Source of the DNA: CAZALT01 sp964485515
GTDB lineage: Bacteria > Actinomycetota > Acidimicrobiia > Acidimicrobiales > Acidimicrobilacustridaceae
Assembly: GCA_964485515.1 (NCBI GenBank)
Contig: CAZALT010000047.1
Location: forward strand, 1 to 21,087
Reading direction: 5' to 3'
Length of the DNA stretch: 21,087 nt
Part shown: piece by piece, positions 13,022 to 21,087 of the stretch
Position numbering within the stretch: the first letter of the stretch is position 1
Layout: the number at the start of each line of letters is the position of its first letter
Made by a program: the position numbers and the translations under genes
Notes under the pieces: model-generated
What the model was told of the DNA's origin: nothing
Databases searched by the model: none
The model's input: the letters and a program-made list of their open reading frames with translations, nothing else

Positions 13022-14159
13022 TCAGCTGATGGGCTTCCACTCCGCCGCGGCGTCGTCGTAGACGAGCCAGGAGCCCTGGTTGGGGTCCCACTGGATGTAG
13101 GCGTTGCGGTCGGGGTCCCACTGCGGGCCACCGGTGGCCGCCGAGGCGGGCTGCTCCGCCGGCGGTTGTTCGGCGGCGGCTNNNNNNNNNNNNNNNNNNN
13201 NNNNNNNNNNNNNNNNNNNNNNNNNNNNNNNNNNNNNNNNNNNNNNNNNNNNNNNNNNNNNNNNNNNNNNNNNNNNNNNNNGCTGGTTCGGCTGCTGGCG
13301 AAGCGGGAGCGGCCCAGCCTTCGGCGACCGTGGCATCGCCATCGGAGGGGCGGGGGACCGCGGGCTGGATGACGGTGGGCTCGGAGCCGGGCACGTGCAC
13401 GGACGTGGGGTCCTGCGGTGCCATCGCCGCGGGGACGGTCGAGACGATCGGAGCATGGGGCGGATAGGCCGAGGCATCGGTGGGGGGCGCGCTCGGGAAG
13501 CCGCCCGGGACCACCCCGCTCGGGTCGAGGCCCGGTGTGGGGGCGGCCGCGCTGGTCGGGACGCCGGCGATCGGGGTTCCCCGAGCAGACGATCGGACGA
13601 CGAACGTACCGGCGACCATGTCGCCCAGGCGCTGGTTGCGCTTGGTGAGCAGGATGGACCAGGCCGCGATGGGCAGGCACAGCGTGATCCCGTCGATGAT
13701 CCACATGACGCCGCGGATCAGCTGCTTGGCGACGCCCGGCCCGGTGCCTCGCGCGTCGACCGTCGAGATGCCGAACAGGAGCTTGCCGATCGTCTTGCCG
13801 GTGGCGCCCTGCAGCAGCCACTCGACGGCGATGAGGAAGACCAGGACGTAGATCCCCGCGGCGATGAAGCCGCTCGAGGGCAGGACCCAGGTGCCTTCGA
13901 GGCCGCCGCTGCCGGTGACCTCGATGCAGGTCTGCCCGGACGGGACGAGCTCACGGACCTCGAGGAACGTGCAACCCGGGCTGTCGGTGTAGATCGTGGG
14001 GCGCGACACCGCGAAGAAGATGGAGACCGGCACGAGCCCCATGAGGACGACCCAATCGATGACGAAGGCACCGAGCCGGCGGCCGGTGACCTTGGTGGGG
14101 TCGACCGCGGCGGGTGGCGGGTACGCGGCCGGTGACGGCGCGGCGTAGCTCGGTTCCAT
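13022..14159 (-). CDS. RDD-family membrane protein 1, cut by assembly gap
   Basis: The start is an ATG at 14159 with AGGGAG (14170-14165) 5 nt upstream. After a Pro/Ala-rich cytoplasmic head, the RDD domain (about 22-190) begins VTGRRLGAFVIDWVVL, with the family's Arg (R27/R28) and Asp (D35), and membrane segments near 31-50, 98-116 and 150-172, ending in NQRLGDMVAGTFVV. A long Pro/Ala/Ser linker follows. It runs into 100 N; beyond them the correct frame shifts, and the real C-terminus is PQWDPDRNAYIQWD then GSWLVYDDAAAEWKPIS with its stop at 13022. The shift only reflects the unknown gap size, so I do not call it a frameshift mutation. RDD proteins are membrane proteins of mostly unknown role, some linked to ion transport. 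A paralogue with the same tail lies upstream on this strand. Confidence 0.82.
13182..13281. other. Assembly gap of 100 N
   Basis: Exactly 100 N, the conventional placeholder for a scaffold gap of unknown length. It falls in the repetitive Pro/Ala linker coding region of the RDD gene, and flanking reading frames do not match across it. Confidence 0.98.
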
Positions 14160-14274
14160 CTCAGCTCCCTGTCGTGTTCCGACGGGACGAGGTGTGCGTC
14201 CAGTCGCCGGTCGAGTCCGGTTGGCTCCGGTGCGACCCGGATGGCTGGAGATCAGTCAAGCACGAGCCGGCCGA

Positions 14275-14952
14275 CTAGTCCGCGACCGTCCATTCGCCGG
14301 CCACTTCGTCGAAGACCATCCACCGGCTCGTCGTGGTGTCGTACTGGACGAAGGCGCTGCGGTGGGGATCCCACTCCGGCTGCCCTTCCGACGGGGTGTG
14401 CTCGGCTCGGGCCAGCGCGGAGCGGGCGCTGACGGTCTCCCGGCCGGCTTCGATGGGCATGCCCTTGACCGACCGGTCGACGACCCAGGTCGCGCCCGCG
14501 AGGTCGCCGACGCGTCGGTGCGAGGCGGACGTGAAGATCGTGATGAGCCCGACGGCGGGTACGCAGCACGGCAGGTAGTCGACGATCCCGGCGAAGCTCC
14601 GGGTGATCGCCCGGATCACTCCGGGGGGTTGGCCGTGCTCGTCGGTCACGACGATGCGCATCACCAGCGTCCCGAGCGTGTTGCCGGTCAGGCCTCGCCA
14701 CACGATGAAGACGGCGACGTTGTAGACGATCACGAAGGCGTAGACGGCGATGGCCCCGACGCCTTGGAGCTCGCGGCCCTGCACGTAGGTGCCGGTCGTC
14801 GGGTTGTAACGCTCGTAGTCCTGGGCGAGCACGAGGAACAGCAGGGCGAGCACGAGCGCCTCGATGCCGAGGTCGATCGACGCGGCGACGACCCGTTTGC
14901 TGCCGACCCGGGTGGGGTCGGTGAGGGTGGTGGGCGACGTCACGAGCGGCAT
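14275..14952 (-). CDS. RDD-family membrane protein 2
   Basis: 225 aa from an ATG at 14952, with AGGGAAG (14960-14954) just upstream. The RDD domain opens with RVGSKRVVAASIDLGIEALVL (in two parts, 15-35), with Arg 20 and Asp 27 in the family positions, and has membrane segments near 27-43, 65-85 and 122-141, followed by HRRVGDLAGATWVVDR. The C-terminal 34 residues (PEWDPHRSAFVQYD, then RWMVFDEVAGEW) copy the tail of the neighbouring paralogue, position by position at the aromatic and acidic residues. It is the first of two RDD genes on this strand, 115 bp apart, so cotranscription is likely but each has its own ribosome binding site. The start faces a GC-rich repeat array and glyS. Function unknown. 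Confidence 0.85.
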   Translation of the reverse strand: MPLVTSPTTLTDPTRVGSKRVVAASIDLGIEALVLALLFLVLAQDYERYNPTTGTYVQGRELQGVGAIAVYAFVIVYNVAVFIVWRGLTGNTLGTLVMRIVVTDEHGQPPGVIRAITRSFAGIVDYLPCCVPAVGLITIFTSASHRRVGDLAGATWVVDRSVKGMPIEAGRETVSARSALARAEHTPSEGQPEWDPHRSAFVQYDTTTSRWMVFDEVAGEWTVAD

Positions 14953-14979
14953 TCTTCCCTGCGCCGGCAGCAGACGGCC

Positions 14980-15108
14980 AGATGCCGGCTCGAGGTCGGC
15001 CAGGTCCCGGCCAGGTCCCGGGAGGTGCCGGCGAGGTACCGGCGAGGTCCCGGCTCGAGGTCGGCGAGGTCCCGGCGAGGTGCCGGCGAGGTCCCGGGAG
15101 GTGCCGGG
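14980..15108. repeat. GC-rich tandem repeat array upstream of glyS
   Basis: About twelve imperfect units of the form AGGT(C/G/A)CCGGCG, 9-13 nt each, run without interruption. A larger period is visible: the sequence CCGGCTCGAGGTCGGC occurs at both 14985 and 15048, each followed by the same order of units. The array sits between the divergent starts of RDD gene 2 and glyS, ending 81 bp before glyS and 28 bp beyond the RDD ATG. There is no spacer structure, so it is not a CRISPR. Confidence 0.85.
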
Positions 15109-15150
15109 TCACGCGGTGTTCGGCGCCCCGCGGGTGGGTGGGGATCGGGC

Positions 15151-15180
15151 TTCGGAGAGCCGGGGCGGGACCTGTAGGGT
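15151..15180 (+). promoter_or_regulatory. Putative glyS promoter
   Basis: TTCGGA (15151-15156) and TAGGGT (15175-15180) are 18 bp apart, and the -10 ends 8 nt before the ATG at 15189. No Shine-Dalgarno and no T-box-like leader fit in the space, so glyS appears leaderless. Confidence 0.45.
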
Positions 15181-15188
15181 TCCCGGCC

Positions 15189-16529
15189 ATGTCCGACGCG
15201 CCGGAACCGATCGAGCTCCCCAACGACACGACCCTCATGGAGAAGGTCGTCAACCTGTGCAAGCGGCGAGGCTTCGTGTTCCCGTCGGCCGAGATCTACG
15301 GCGGGTTCCGCTCCACCTACGACTACGGCCCCGTCGGGGTGCTCATGCTGCGCAACGTGAAGGACGCGTGGTGGCGATCGATGGTGCAGCTGCGCGACGA
15401 CGTGGTCGGTCTCGACGCGGCCATCCTGTCGCCGCCGGCCATCTGGGAAGCCTCGGGGCACCTCTCGAACTTCACCGACCCGCTCGTCGACTGCACCTCG
15501 TGCCACGAGCGCTTCCGCGAGGACCAGCTCGAAGATCCGACCACCTGCCCCAACTGCGGGGCCAAGGACGCGTTCACCGCGGCCCGCAACTTCAACCTCA
15601 TGTTCAAGACCCACGCCGGACCGGTCGAGGACTCGGCCACGGTCGCCTACCTCCGTCCGGAGACGGCCCAGGGAATGTTCGTCAACTTCTCGAACGTCCA
15701 GCAGGCCAGCCGCAAGAAGCCGCCCTTCGGCATCGCCCAGATCGGCAAGTCGTTCCGCAACGAGATCACGCCCGGCAACTTCGTGTTCCGCACCCGTGAG
15801 TTCGAGCAGATGGAGATGGAGTACTTCGTCCCGCCCGACGAGGCCCAGCAGTGGTACGAGTACTGGTGCGCCCAACGTTGGGACTGGTACATCGAGCACG
15901 GCGTGCCCGCCGACAAGCTCCGGTTGCGCCCCCACGATCCCGACGAGCTGAGCCACTACTCGAGCGGCACCTCCGACGTGGAGTTCCTGTTCCCGTGGGG
16001 CTGGGGCGAGCTCGAGGGCATCGCCAACCGTGGCGACTACGACCTCACCCAGCACAGCAAGCACTCGGGCGAGAAGCTCGACTACTTCGACCAGACGACC
16101 AACGAGCGCTATGTCCCGCACGTCATCGAGCCCGCCGCCGGCGCCACGCGCACCATGATGTCGTTCCTCCTCGCGGCCTACGCCGAGGAGGAGGTGCGCG
16201 GCGAGGTGCGCACCGTGCTGCGCCTGCACCATCGCATCGCGCCGTACAAGGTGGCCGTGCTGCCCCTGTCGAAGAAGGACACGCTCACGCCCCTGGCCCG
16301 AGAGGTGCTCGCGTCGCTCCAGCCGTGGTTCATGTGCGACTACGACGAGACTCAGGCCATCGGTCGCCGCTACCGGCGCCAGGACGAGCTGGGCACGCCG
16401 TACTGCGTCACCGTCGACTTCGACTCGCTCGACGACCACGCCGTCACCGTGCGCGAGCGCGACACGATGGAGCAGGAGCGCGTGCCCACGAGCGAGCTCG
16501 TCGAGTATCTCCGCGTCCGGCTCACCTGA
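15189..16529 (+). CDS. glyS: Glycyl-tRNA synthetase, single-chain (alpha2) type
   Basis: 446 aa. It attaches glycine to tRNA-Gly. The N-terminal catalytic core contains the eukaryote-like GlyRS segment RGFVFPSAEIYGG (27-39) and FRSTYDYGPVG (40-50), a zinc-binding insertion with C102, C105, C120 and C123, and RPETAQGMF (156-164). Class II motif 2 is FRNEITPGNF with REFEQMEMEYF (189-213), and the motif 3 region is GATRTMMSFLLAAY. The C-terminal anticodon-binding domain starts near LHHRIAPYKVAVLPL. This is the alpha2 enzyme of actinobacteria, not the glyQ/glyS tetramer. The frame is open upstream through the repeat array, but family similarity starts at the ATG at 15189, 8 nt after a -10-like hexamer. 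It is divergent from RDD gene 2, and the dnaG leader follows. Confidence 0.97.
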   Translation: MSDAPEPIELPNDTTLMEKVVNLCKRRGFVFPSAEIYGGFRSTYDYGPVGVLMLRNVKDAWWRSMVQLRDDVVGLDAAILSPPAIWEASGHLSNFTDPLVDCTSCHERFREDQLEDPTTCPNCGAKDAFTAARNFNLMFKTHAGPVEDSATVAYLRPETAQGMFVNFSNVQQASRKKPPFGIAQIGKSFRNEITPGNFVFRTREFEQMEMEYFVPPDEAQQWYEYWCAQRWDWYIEHGVPADKLRLRPHDPDELSHYSSGTSDVEFLFPWGWGELEGIANRGDYDLTQHSKHSGEKLDYFDQTTNERYVPHVIEPAAGATRTMMSFLLAAYAEEEVRGEVRTVLRLHHRIAPYKVAVLPLSKKDTLTPLAREVLASLQPWFMCDYDETQAIGRRYRRQDELGTPYCVTVDFDSLDDHAVTVRERDTMEQERVPTSELVEYLRVRLT

Positions 16530-16607
16530 GCACCTGAGCGAGCTCTCCCCGGTCGTTCTTCGTCACGTCCCGGCCGCTCGGCCGTGTCGGGTGTCGGTGC
16601 TCGCTGG

Positions 16608-16613
16608 TACCTT
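16608..16613 (+). promoter_or_regulatory. Putative -10 element before the dnaG upstream ORF
   Basis: TACCTT ends 7 nt before an ATG at 16621, the same hexamer and spacing as before the 75-aa gene at 9190. The -35 region is weak. The most likely transcript start is at or near the ATG of the short ORF. Confidence 0.45.
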
Positions 16614-16620
16614 GCGGGCT

Positions 16621-16662
16621 ATGGCTGAGACGGGTCCACACGCAGCCGTAGCGGGCGTCTGA
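16621..16662 (+). CDS. Leaderless 13-codon upstream ORF of dnaG
   Basis: ATG at 16621 opens MAETGPHAAVAGV and ends in TGA at 16660-16662, 3 nt before the dnaG ATG and in the same frame. It starts 7 nt after a TACCTT hexamer, so ribosomes could begin at the mRNA 5' end. dnaG itself has no Shine-Dalgarno, so termination at this TGA and restart at the next ATG would explain its translation. Leaderless short upstream ORFs are common in mycobacteria; whether this one is translated is inference. It could also be a spurious frame in a leader. Confidence 0.45.
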   Translation: MAETGPHAAVAGV

Positions 16663-16665
16663 CCG

Positions 16666-18464
16666 ATGGGCATCGCTGACGACGACATCGGCCGCGTCCG
16701 CCAGGCGAGCGACATCGTCGCCATCGTGAGCGAGCACGTGCAGCTCAAGCGGGTCGGCCGTCGCTGGCAGGGGCTGTGCCCGTTCCACGCCGAGAAGAGC
16801 GGGTCGTTCTCCGTCAACCAGGAGGAAGGGCTCTACTACTGCTTCGGTTGCGGCGCCAAGGGTGACGTCATCACCTTCGTCCGCGAGATCGAGCACCTCG
16901 ACTTCCCGGGTGCCGTCGAGAAGCTCGCGGCGCGGGCGGGCATCGCGCTCACCTACACCGACCGCGACGAAGGTGAGGGCCGCAAGCGCCGCAACCGGTT
17001 GTACGACGCGGTCGAGCAGGCCGTCGAGTGGTACCACCAGCGCCTGCTGTCGTCGCCGGACGCGGCGAAGGCCCGGGGCTACCTGCGGTCACGGGGCCTC
17101 AGCGGTGACGAGGTGCGGGCCTACCGCATCGGATGGGCGCCCGAGGCGTGGGACGAGCTGGCCACGGCGCTGCGCCTCCCGCTCGACGTGTGGGAGGACT
17201 CCGGCCTCGGGCGCAAAGGCAACCGTGGCGGCCAGTACGACACCTTCCGGGGCCGTGTGCTGTTCCCCATCTTCGATGCCTCCGGCCGTGCCGTCGGCTT
17301 CGGTGGGCGCAAGCTGCCCGACGCCGACGACAGCAAGATCGTCAACAACGTCAATGCCAAGTACGTGAACTCGGTCGACTCGTCGATCTACACGAAGAGC
17401 AAGCTGCTCTACGGACTCAACTGGTCCAAGGGCGACATCGTGAACGCCAACCAGGCCATCGTCTGCGAGGGCTACACCGACGTCATCGGCTTCGCCACCG
17501 TCGGGGTTCCCCGCGCCGTCGCCACGTGCGGCACCGCGCTGACCGAGGAGCACGTGCGGATCCTGCGCAGCTTCGCCGACCGGGTCGTGCTGGCCTTCGA
17601 CGCGGACGCCGCGGGCCAGAACGCGGCGGCGAAGTTCTACGAGTGGGAGCGCAAGCTCGATCTCGAGGTCTGGGTGGCGGACCTCCCCGCGGGAGTCGAT
17701 CCCGGCGATCTGTCCCGGTCCGATCCCGAGCGACTCCGCGCCGCGGTCGAAGGTGCCGTGCCGTTCCTCGGGTTCCGGGTGAACCGGGTGCTCGACGCCG
17801 GCGACCTCAGCCGCCCCGAAGGCCGGGCGCGAACCGCCGAAGCCGCGCTGGCCGTCATCGCCGAGCACCCCAGCGATCTCGTGCGCGACCAGTACGTGAT
17901 GGAGGTGGCGTCGCGATGCCGGATCGAGCCCGATCGACTGCGGGCCGGCGTGGCGAGTGTCGGCCGCCGGGCGCCGGTCGGCAAGGCCGTCCGGGTCGAC
18001 ACCGCCACACGGCGCTCGGCCGACCTCCAGGACTCGCCCGAGGTCAGCGCCCTGCGGCTCCTGCTCCAGCAACCCGACGACATCGGTCCGTGGCTCGACG
18101 AGTCGCTGTTCTTCGACGATCGCATCCGTTCGGCGTACCGGGCCGTGCGCGAGGCGGAATCGGTGCGTGACGCCCTCGATCAGACCGATCCGGCGGCCGC
18201 CGATCTGTTGCATCGCCTCGCCGCCGAGCAGACCGAGGCCGATGTCATCGACGTGGTGTCGCGTCTGCTCGAGGAGAGCTCCCGTCGTCGCCTCCGCGAC
18301 CTCGAATCCCAGGTTGGTCTGGGCGACTCGGTTGATTTCGCTCGGGTCGCGGCCGATATCGGATGGGTGAAGGTTCGCCTCGAAGAGCTGCGCGAACCTG
18401 CCACCAACCTGAACGCGGCGGAGCAGTTGCTAGCGTGGCTGGCACGGACGACGGAGGAGGACAC

Positions 18465-18468
<4 letters not shown>
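16666..18468 (+). CDS. dnaG: DNA primase DnaG
   Basis: 600 aa. It lays down RNA primers at the replication fork. An N-terminal CHC2 zinc ribbon holds C38, H41, C59 and C62 (CPFH ... CFGC). The catalytic core follows with LYGLNWSKGDIV, and the Toprim domain has CEGYTDVIGF (about 266) and VVLAFDADAAGQNAA (about 306-320). A helicase-interaction C-terminal region of low conservation ends the protein. The start MGIADDDIGRVRQASDIV is typical for actinobacterial DnaG. Its TGA overlaps the rpoD GTG, so the two form a macromolecular-synthesis-type operon without rpsU. Confidence 0.97.
18453..18460 (+). promoter_or_regulatory. Shine-Dalgarno of rpoD
   Basis: GGAGGAGG within the dnaG 3' end, 4 nt before the GTG at 18465. 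It supports this GTG over the farther upstream open frame and gives rpoD independent ribosome loading besides coupling to dnaG. Confidence 0.75.
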
Positions 18469-19871
<1,403 letters not shown>

Positions 19872-20102
19872 CGCGTCGAGCTGCGGCTCGTACCCGTGGG
19901 CGGCTCGGCAACGGCGGCAGCGCTCAGCGCGTGACCGGACGAGCCGGGTCCTGTCACGCCGATCCGCGCTCGGGGTTTCGCTCCGTCGTCGCAGGCTCCT
20001 CCTCCGCTGCACGCCTCGCTGTGCGGTCGACGTGCCACCCGTCCGTCCTCGCTTCGTGGCGGGCCGCCGCTTCCGAGCCAGTTGGCGGGCACAGGCCATT
20101 CT

Positions 20103-20186
20103 CTCGACGAGTTGGAGGGGGATGGGCGGGACCCGCCAGCGGCAGGTCGGTGGGGCGCCTGAGGTCGGACGCCCCTTGCCGGCAGC
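20103..20186. repeat. Duplicated ~84-bp element, copy 1
   Basis: Starts CTCGACGAGTTGGAGGGGGA and ends near GCCGGCAGC. It is about 90% identical to copy 2, 112 bp downstream in the same orientation. Inside is a hairpin GGCGG-GAC-CCGCC at 20125-20137. Confidence 0.9.
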
Positions 20187-20214
20187 GGCGGTCATTCGCT
20201 CGACGAGTTGTTCG

Positions 20215-20297
20215 CTCGACGAGTTGGAGGGGGATGGGCGGGACCCGTCAGCGGCAGGTCGGTGGCGCCCGAGGTCGGACGCTCCTCGCCGTCGGCC
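20215..20297. repeat. Duplicated ~84-bp element, copy 2
   Basis: Second direct copy, with a 2-nt shortening and a few substitutions. Its internal hairpin reads GGCGG-GAC-CCGTC (20237-20249), keeping pairing through a G-U wobble. A further 16-nt fragment, TTCGCTCGACGAGTTG, is tandemly doubled at 20195-20226 at its left edge, suggesting growth by slippage or uneven recombination. Confidence 0.9.
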
Positions 20298-20306
20298 GGC
20301 TTGCTC

Positions 20307-20639
20307 TTACGCGGTGGGTTCGTCGTCGGCGTAGGCGTCGTAGACGGTGGTGAGGTCGGCGTCGAAGTCGAACTCGACCGTCGGGTCGAAGCCGGCGTCG
20401 TCGCGGAGGTCGAAGATGGTGCTGGCCGCGCCACCGGTGGCTTCGTCGAGGCGGCTCAATGCGATGTCGCGGCCCGCTCCGTAGAGGTCGACGACGCGGT
20501 CGCGAGCGTCGGGGTAGCCGGGGACGGCCCGGACCTTGTCGAGGATCCGTTCGATCTGCTCGTAGCGTTCCTGGCCGGCCTTGGCCCCGAGGTAGTACCC
20601 GATGCCCAGTCCGATGGCGAGTCCGTAGCGAAACTTCAT
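20307..20639 (-). CDS. Small YtxH-like membrane-anchored protein
   Basis: 110 aa from the ATG at 20639. A short Gly-rich hydrophobic N-terminal segment, MKFRYGLAIGLGIGYYLGAKAG (1-22, continuing), is followed by an amphipathic helix ERYEQIERILDKVRAVPGY. This is the layout of YtxH-type proteins: one membrane anchor, then a helical cytoplasmic part. The rest is acidic, with a DFDADLTTVYDAYADDE end. The function is unknown; such genes are frequent in actinobacteria as stress or envelope hypotheticals. A TAGAAC hexamer lies 6 nt before the ATG, another possible leaderless start. It follows the split-barrel gene on the same strand after 29 bp, so a shared transcript is also possible. Confidence 0.82.
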   Translation of the reverse strand: MKFRYGLAIGLGIGYYLGAKAGQERYEQIERILDKVRAVPGYPDARDRVVDLYGAGRDIALSRLDEATGGAASTIFDLRDDAGFDPTVEFDFDADLTTVYDAYADDEPTA

Positions 20640-20668
20640 CGTGCAGTTCTACCCCTGTCCGGGCCCGG

Positions 20669-21087
20669 TCAGGTGCGATCCGTCGAGGTGACCGGCCGGC
20701 CCGGGTGCCAGGTGCGCACCGTCATGACGTCGCCGGCGACGGTGGTGAGCGTGGCCGAGGTGAGGTCGACCTTGAACGCCGCAGCCTCGAAGGCGTCCGA
20801 GTCCTCGTTTGGCACCTCATCGTCGGCCTCCGCGTCGAAGGTCTCGGCACCCGGGTGGCTGATCTGCTCGAGGAACCACGCCACGGTCTCGGCGTCGACC
20901 TCGACAGCTCGTCCGCTGACCTTGGCGTCGCCGACCTCGAGGGTGGTGTCGACCGGGGCCGCGTGGATCGCCACCCGGGGGTCGCGCCGCAGGTCGGCCG
21001 CCTTGCGCGAGGCCGGCATCATGCCGAGCCAGACGTCGTCGCCGGCGAAGCGGACCTCGTTGCCGCTCACCCGGGGCGAGCCGTCGA
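20669..21087 (-). CDS. Pyridoxamine 5'-phosphate oxidase-like FMN/F420-binding split-barrel protein, 5' partial
   Basis: The frame is open to the right edge, so the N-terminus is missing; the visible 138 or so residues begin DGSPRVSGNEVRFAGDDVWL. That segment, then MMPASRKAADLRRDPRVAIHAAP, is the cofactor-binding strand and helix region of the PPOX-like split-barrel family (FMN or F420 users). After it come a strand pair with VSGRAVEVDAETVAWFLEQI, an acidic insert (DAEADDEVPNEDSDAFE), and the closing strands FKVDLTSATLTTV and MTVRTWHPGR. An internal GTG at 21070 is not the true start because family sequence continues before it. The substrate is unknown; such proteins include oxidases, reductases and general stress proteins. 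The small YtxH-like gene follows after 29 bp. Confidence 0.85.
   Translation of the reverse strand, partial: DGSPRVSGNEVRFAGDDVWLGMMPASRKAADLRRDPRVAIHAAPVDTTLEVGDAKVSGRAVEVDAETVAWFLEQISHPGAETFDAEADDEVPNEDSDAFEAAAFKVDLTSATLTTVAGDVMTVRTWHPGRPVTSTDRT

Larger units (their letters stand above)
19872..20306. other. 435-bp intergenic region after rpoD
   Basis: It lies between the convergent ends of rpoD and the small membrane-protein gene. The first 225 bp show only a weak hairpin CGAGC-TGCG-GCTCG (19877-19890) that could help end rpoD, and no tRNA or gene. The right half holds two copies of an ~84-bp element (20103-20186 and 20215-20297). Short open frames cross it on both strands but have no conserved features. 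Confidence 0.6.

Noticed and set aside
13104..14135. Plus-strand frame of 343 codons spanning the N-run
   Set aside because: The N-run is read as open codons, so the length is artificial; the minus strand holds the RDD gene.
14980..15108. Possible CRISPR array
   Set aside because: Units are 9-13 nt, adjacent and imperfect, without spacers of constant size, and no cas gene is present.
14940..16439. Minus-strand frame of 499 codons opposite glyS
   Set aside because: Antisense to all glycyl-tRNA synthetase motifs and reading through the repeat array; a GC-rich shadow.
16621..16668. Mini-ORF as an N-terminal extension of DnaG
   Set aside because: A TGA separates it from the dnaG ATG, and DnaG homologues start with the sequence found at 16666. 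Kept instead as a separate upstream ORF.
20192..20434. Minus-strand frame of 80 codons rich in Ser/Thr/Pro
   Set aside because: Overlaps the YtxH-like gene in another frame and runs into the duplicated non-coding element.

Overview
The window is high-GC bacterial chromosome, almost certainly from an actinobacterium. The phoH-ybeY-CNNM-era run, uppS with recO, the single-chain glycyl-tRNA synthetase and dnaG-rpoD are recognisable as the region that Mycobacterium tuberculosis carries around Rv2368c-Rv2343c, but rearranged. Codons end mostly in G or C, several genes start with GTG, and many starts have a TANNNT hexamer 6-8 nt upstream instead of a Shine-Dalgarno, which suggests leaderless mRNAs. 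A placement in class Acidimicrobiia is my best guess from gene order and protein style, and is unproven. A run of 100 N at 13182-13281 shows this is a scaffolded draft assembly.

Layout. (1) 1-3823: part of a Flp/Tad-type pilus locus on the minus strand (cpaB, a TadZ/CpaE-like gene with a degenerate P-loop, then the N-terminal part of cpaF running off the left edge). It is interrupted by an oppositely oriented enoyl-CoA hydratase gene whose promoter carries a palindrome resembling a lipid-catabolism TetR operator. (2) 3824-4984: a 319-bp intergenic region with direct repeats, a small MerR/excisionase-type helix-turn-helix gene, and a convergent, 3'-overlapping hypothetical gene with an internal duplication. 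(3) 5117-9068: the housekeeping cluster phoH-ybeY-CNNM transporter-era, probably one operon. (4) 9190-12990: a small ribbon-helix-helix-like protein, a minus-strand DinG-type Fe-S helicase, then uppS-recO. (5) 13022-14952: two minus-strand RDD-family membrane paralogues sharing a C-terminal tail; the first is cut by the assembly gap. (6) 15189-19871: glyS, then dnaG-rpoD (macromolecular-synthesis operon type), with a 13-codon leaderless upstream ORF before dnaG. (7) 19872-21087: a 435-bp intergenic region with a duplicated ~84-bp element, then a small membrane-anchored protein and a partial FMN-binding split-barrel protein on the minus strand.

How the parts relate: most genes are core functions (rRNA maturation by YbeY and Era, cell-wall lipid carrier by UppS, repair by RecO and DinG, replication priming, primary sigma factor). 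The accessory interest lies in the pilus locus with a shared upstream motif, the regulatory DNA around 3.8-4.1 kb, the dnaG leader, and the repeat arrays at 14980-15108 and 20103-20297. I found no CRISPR array, rRNA, tRNA, transposase, integrase or phage gene, and no clear undescribed defence or biosynthetic system.
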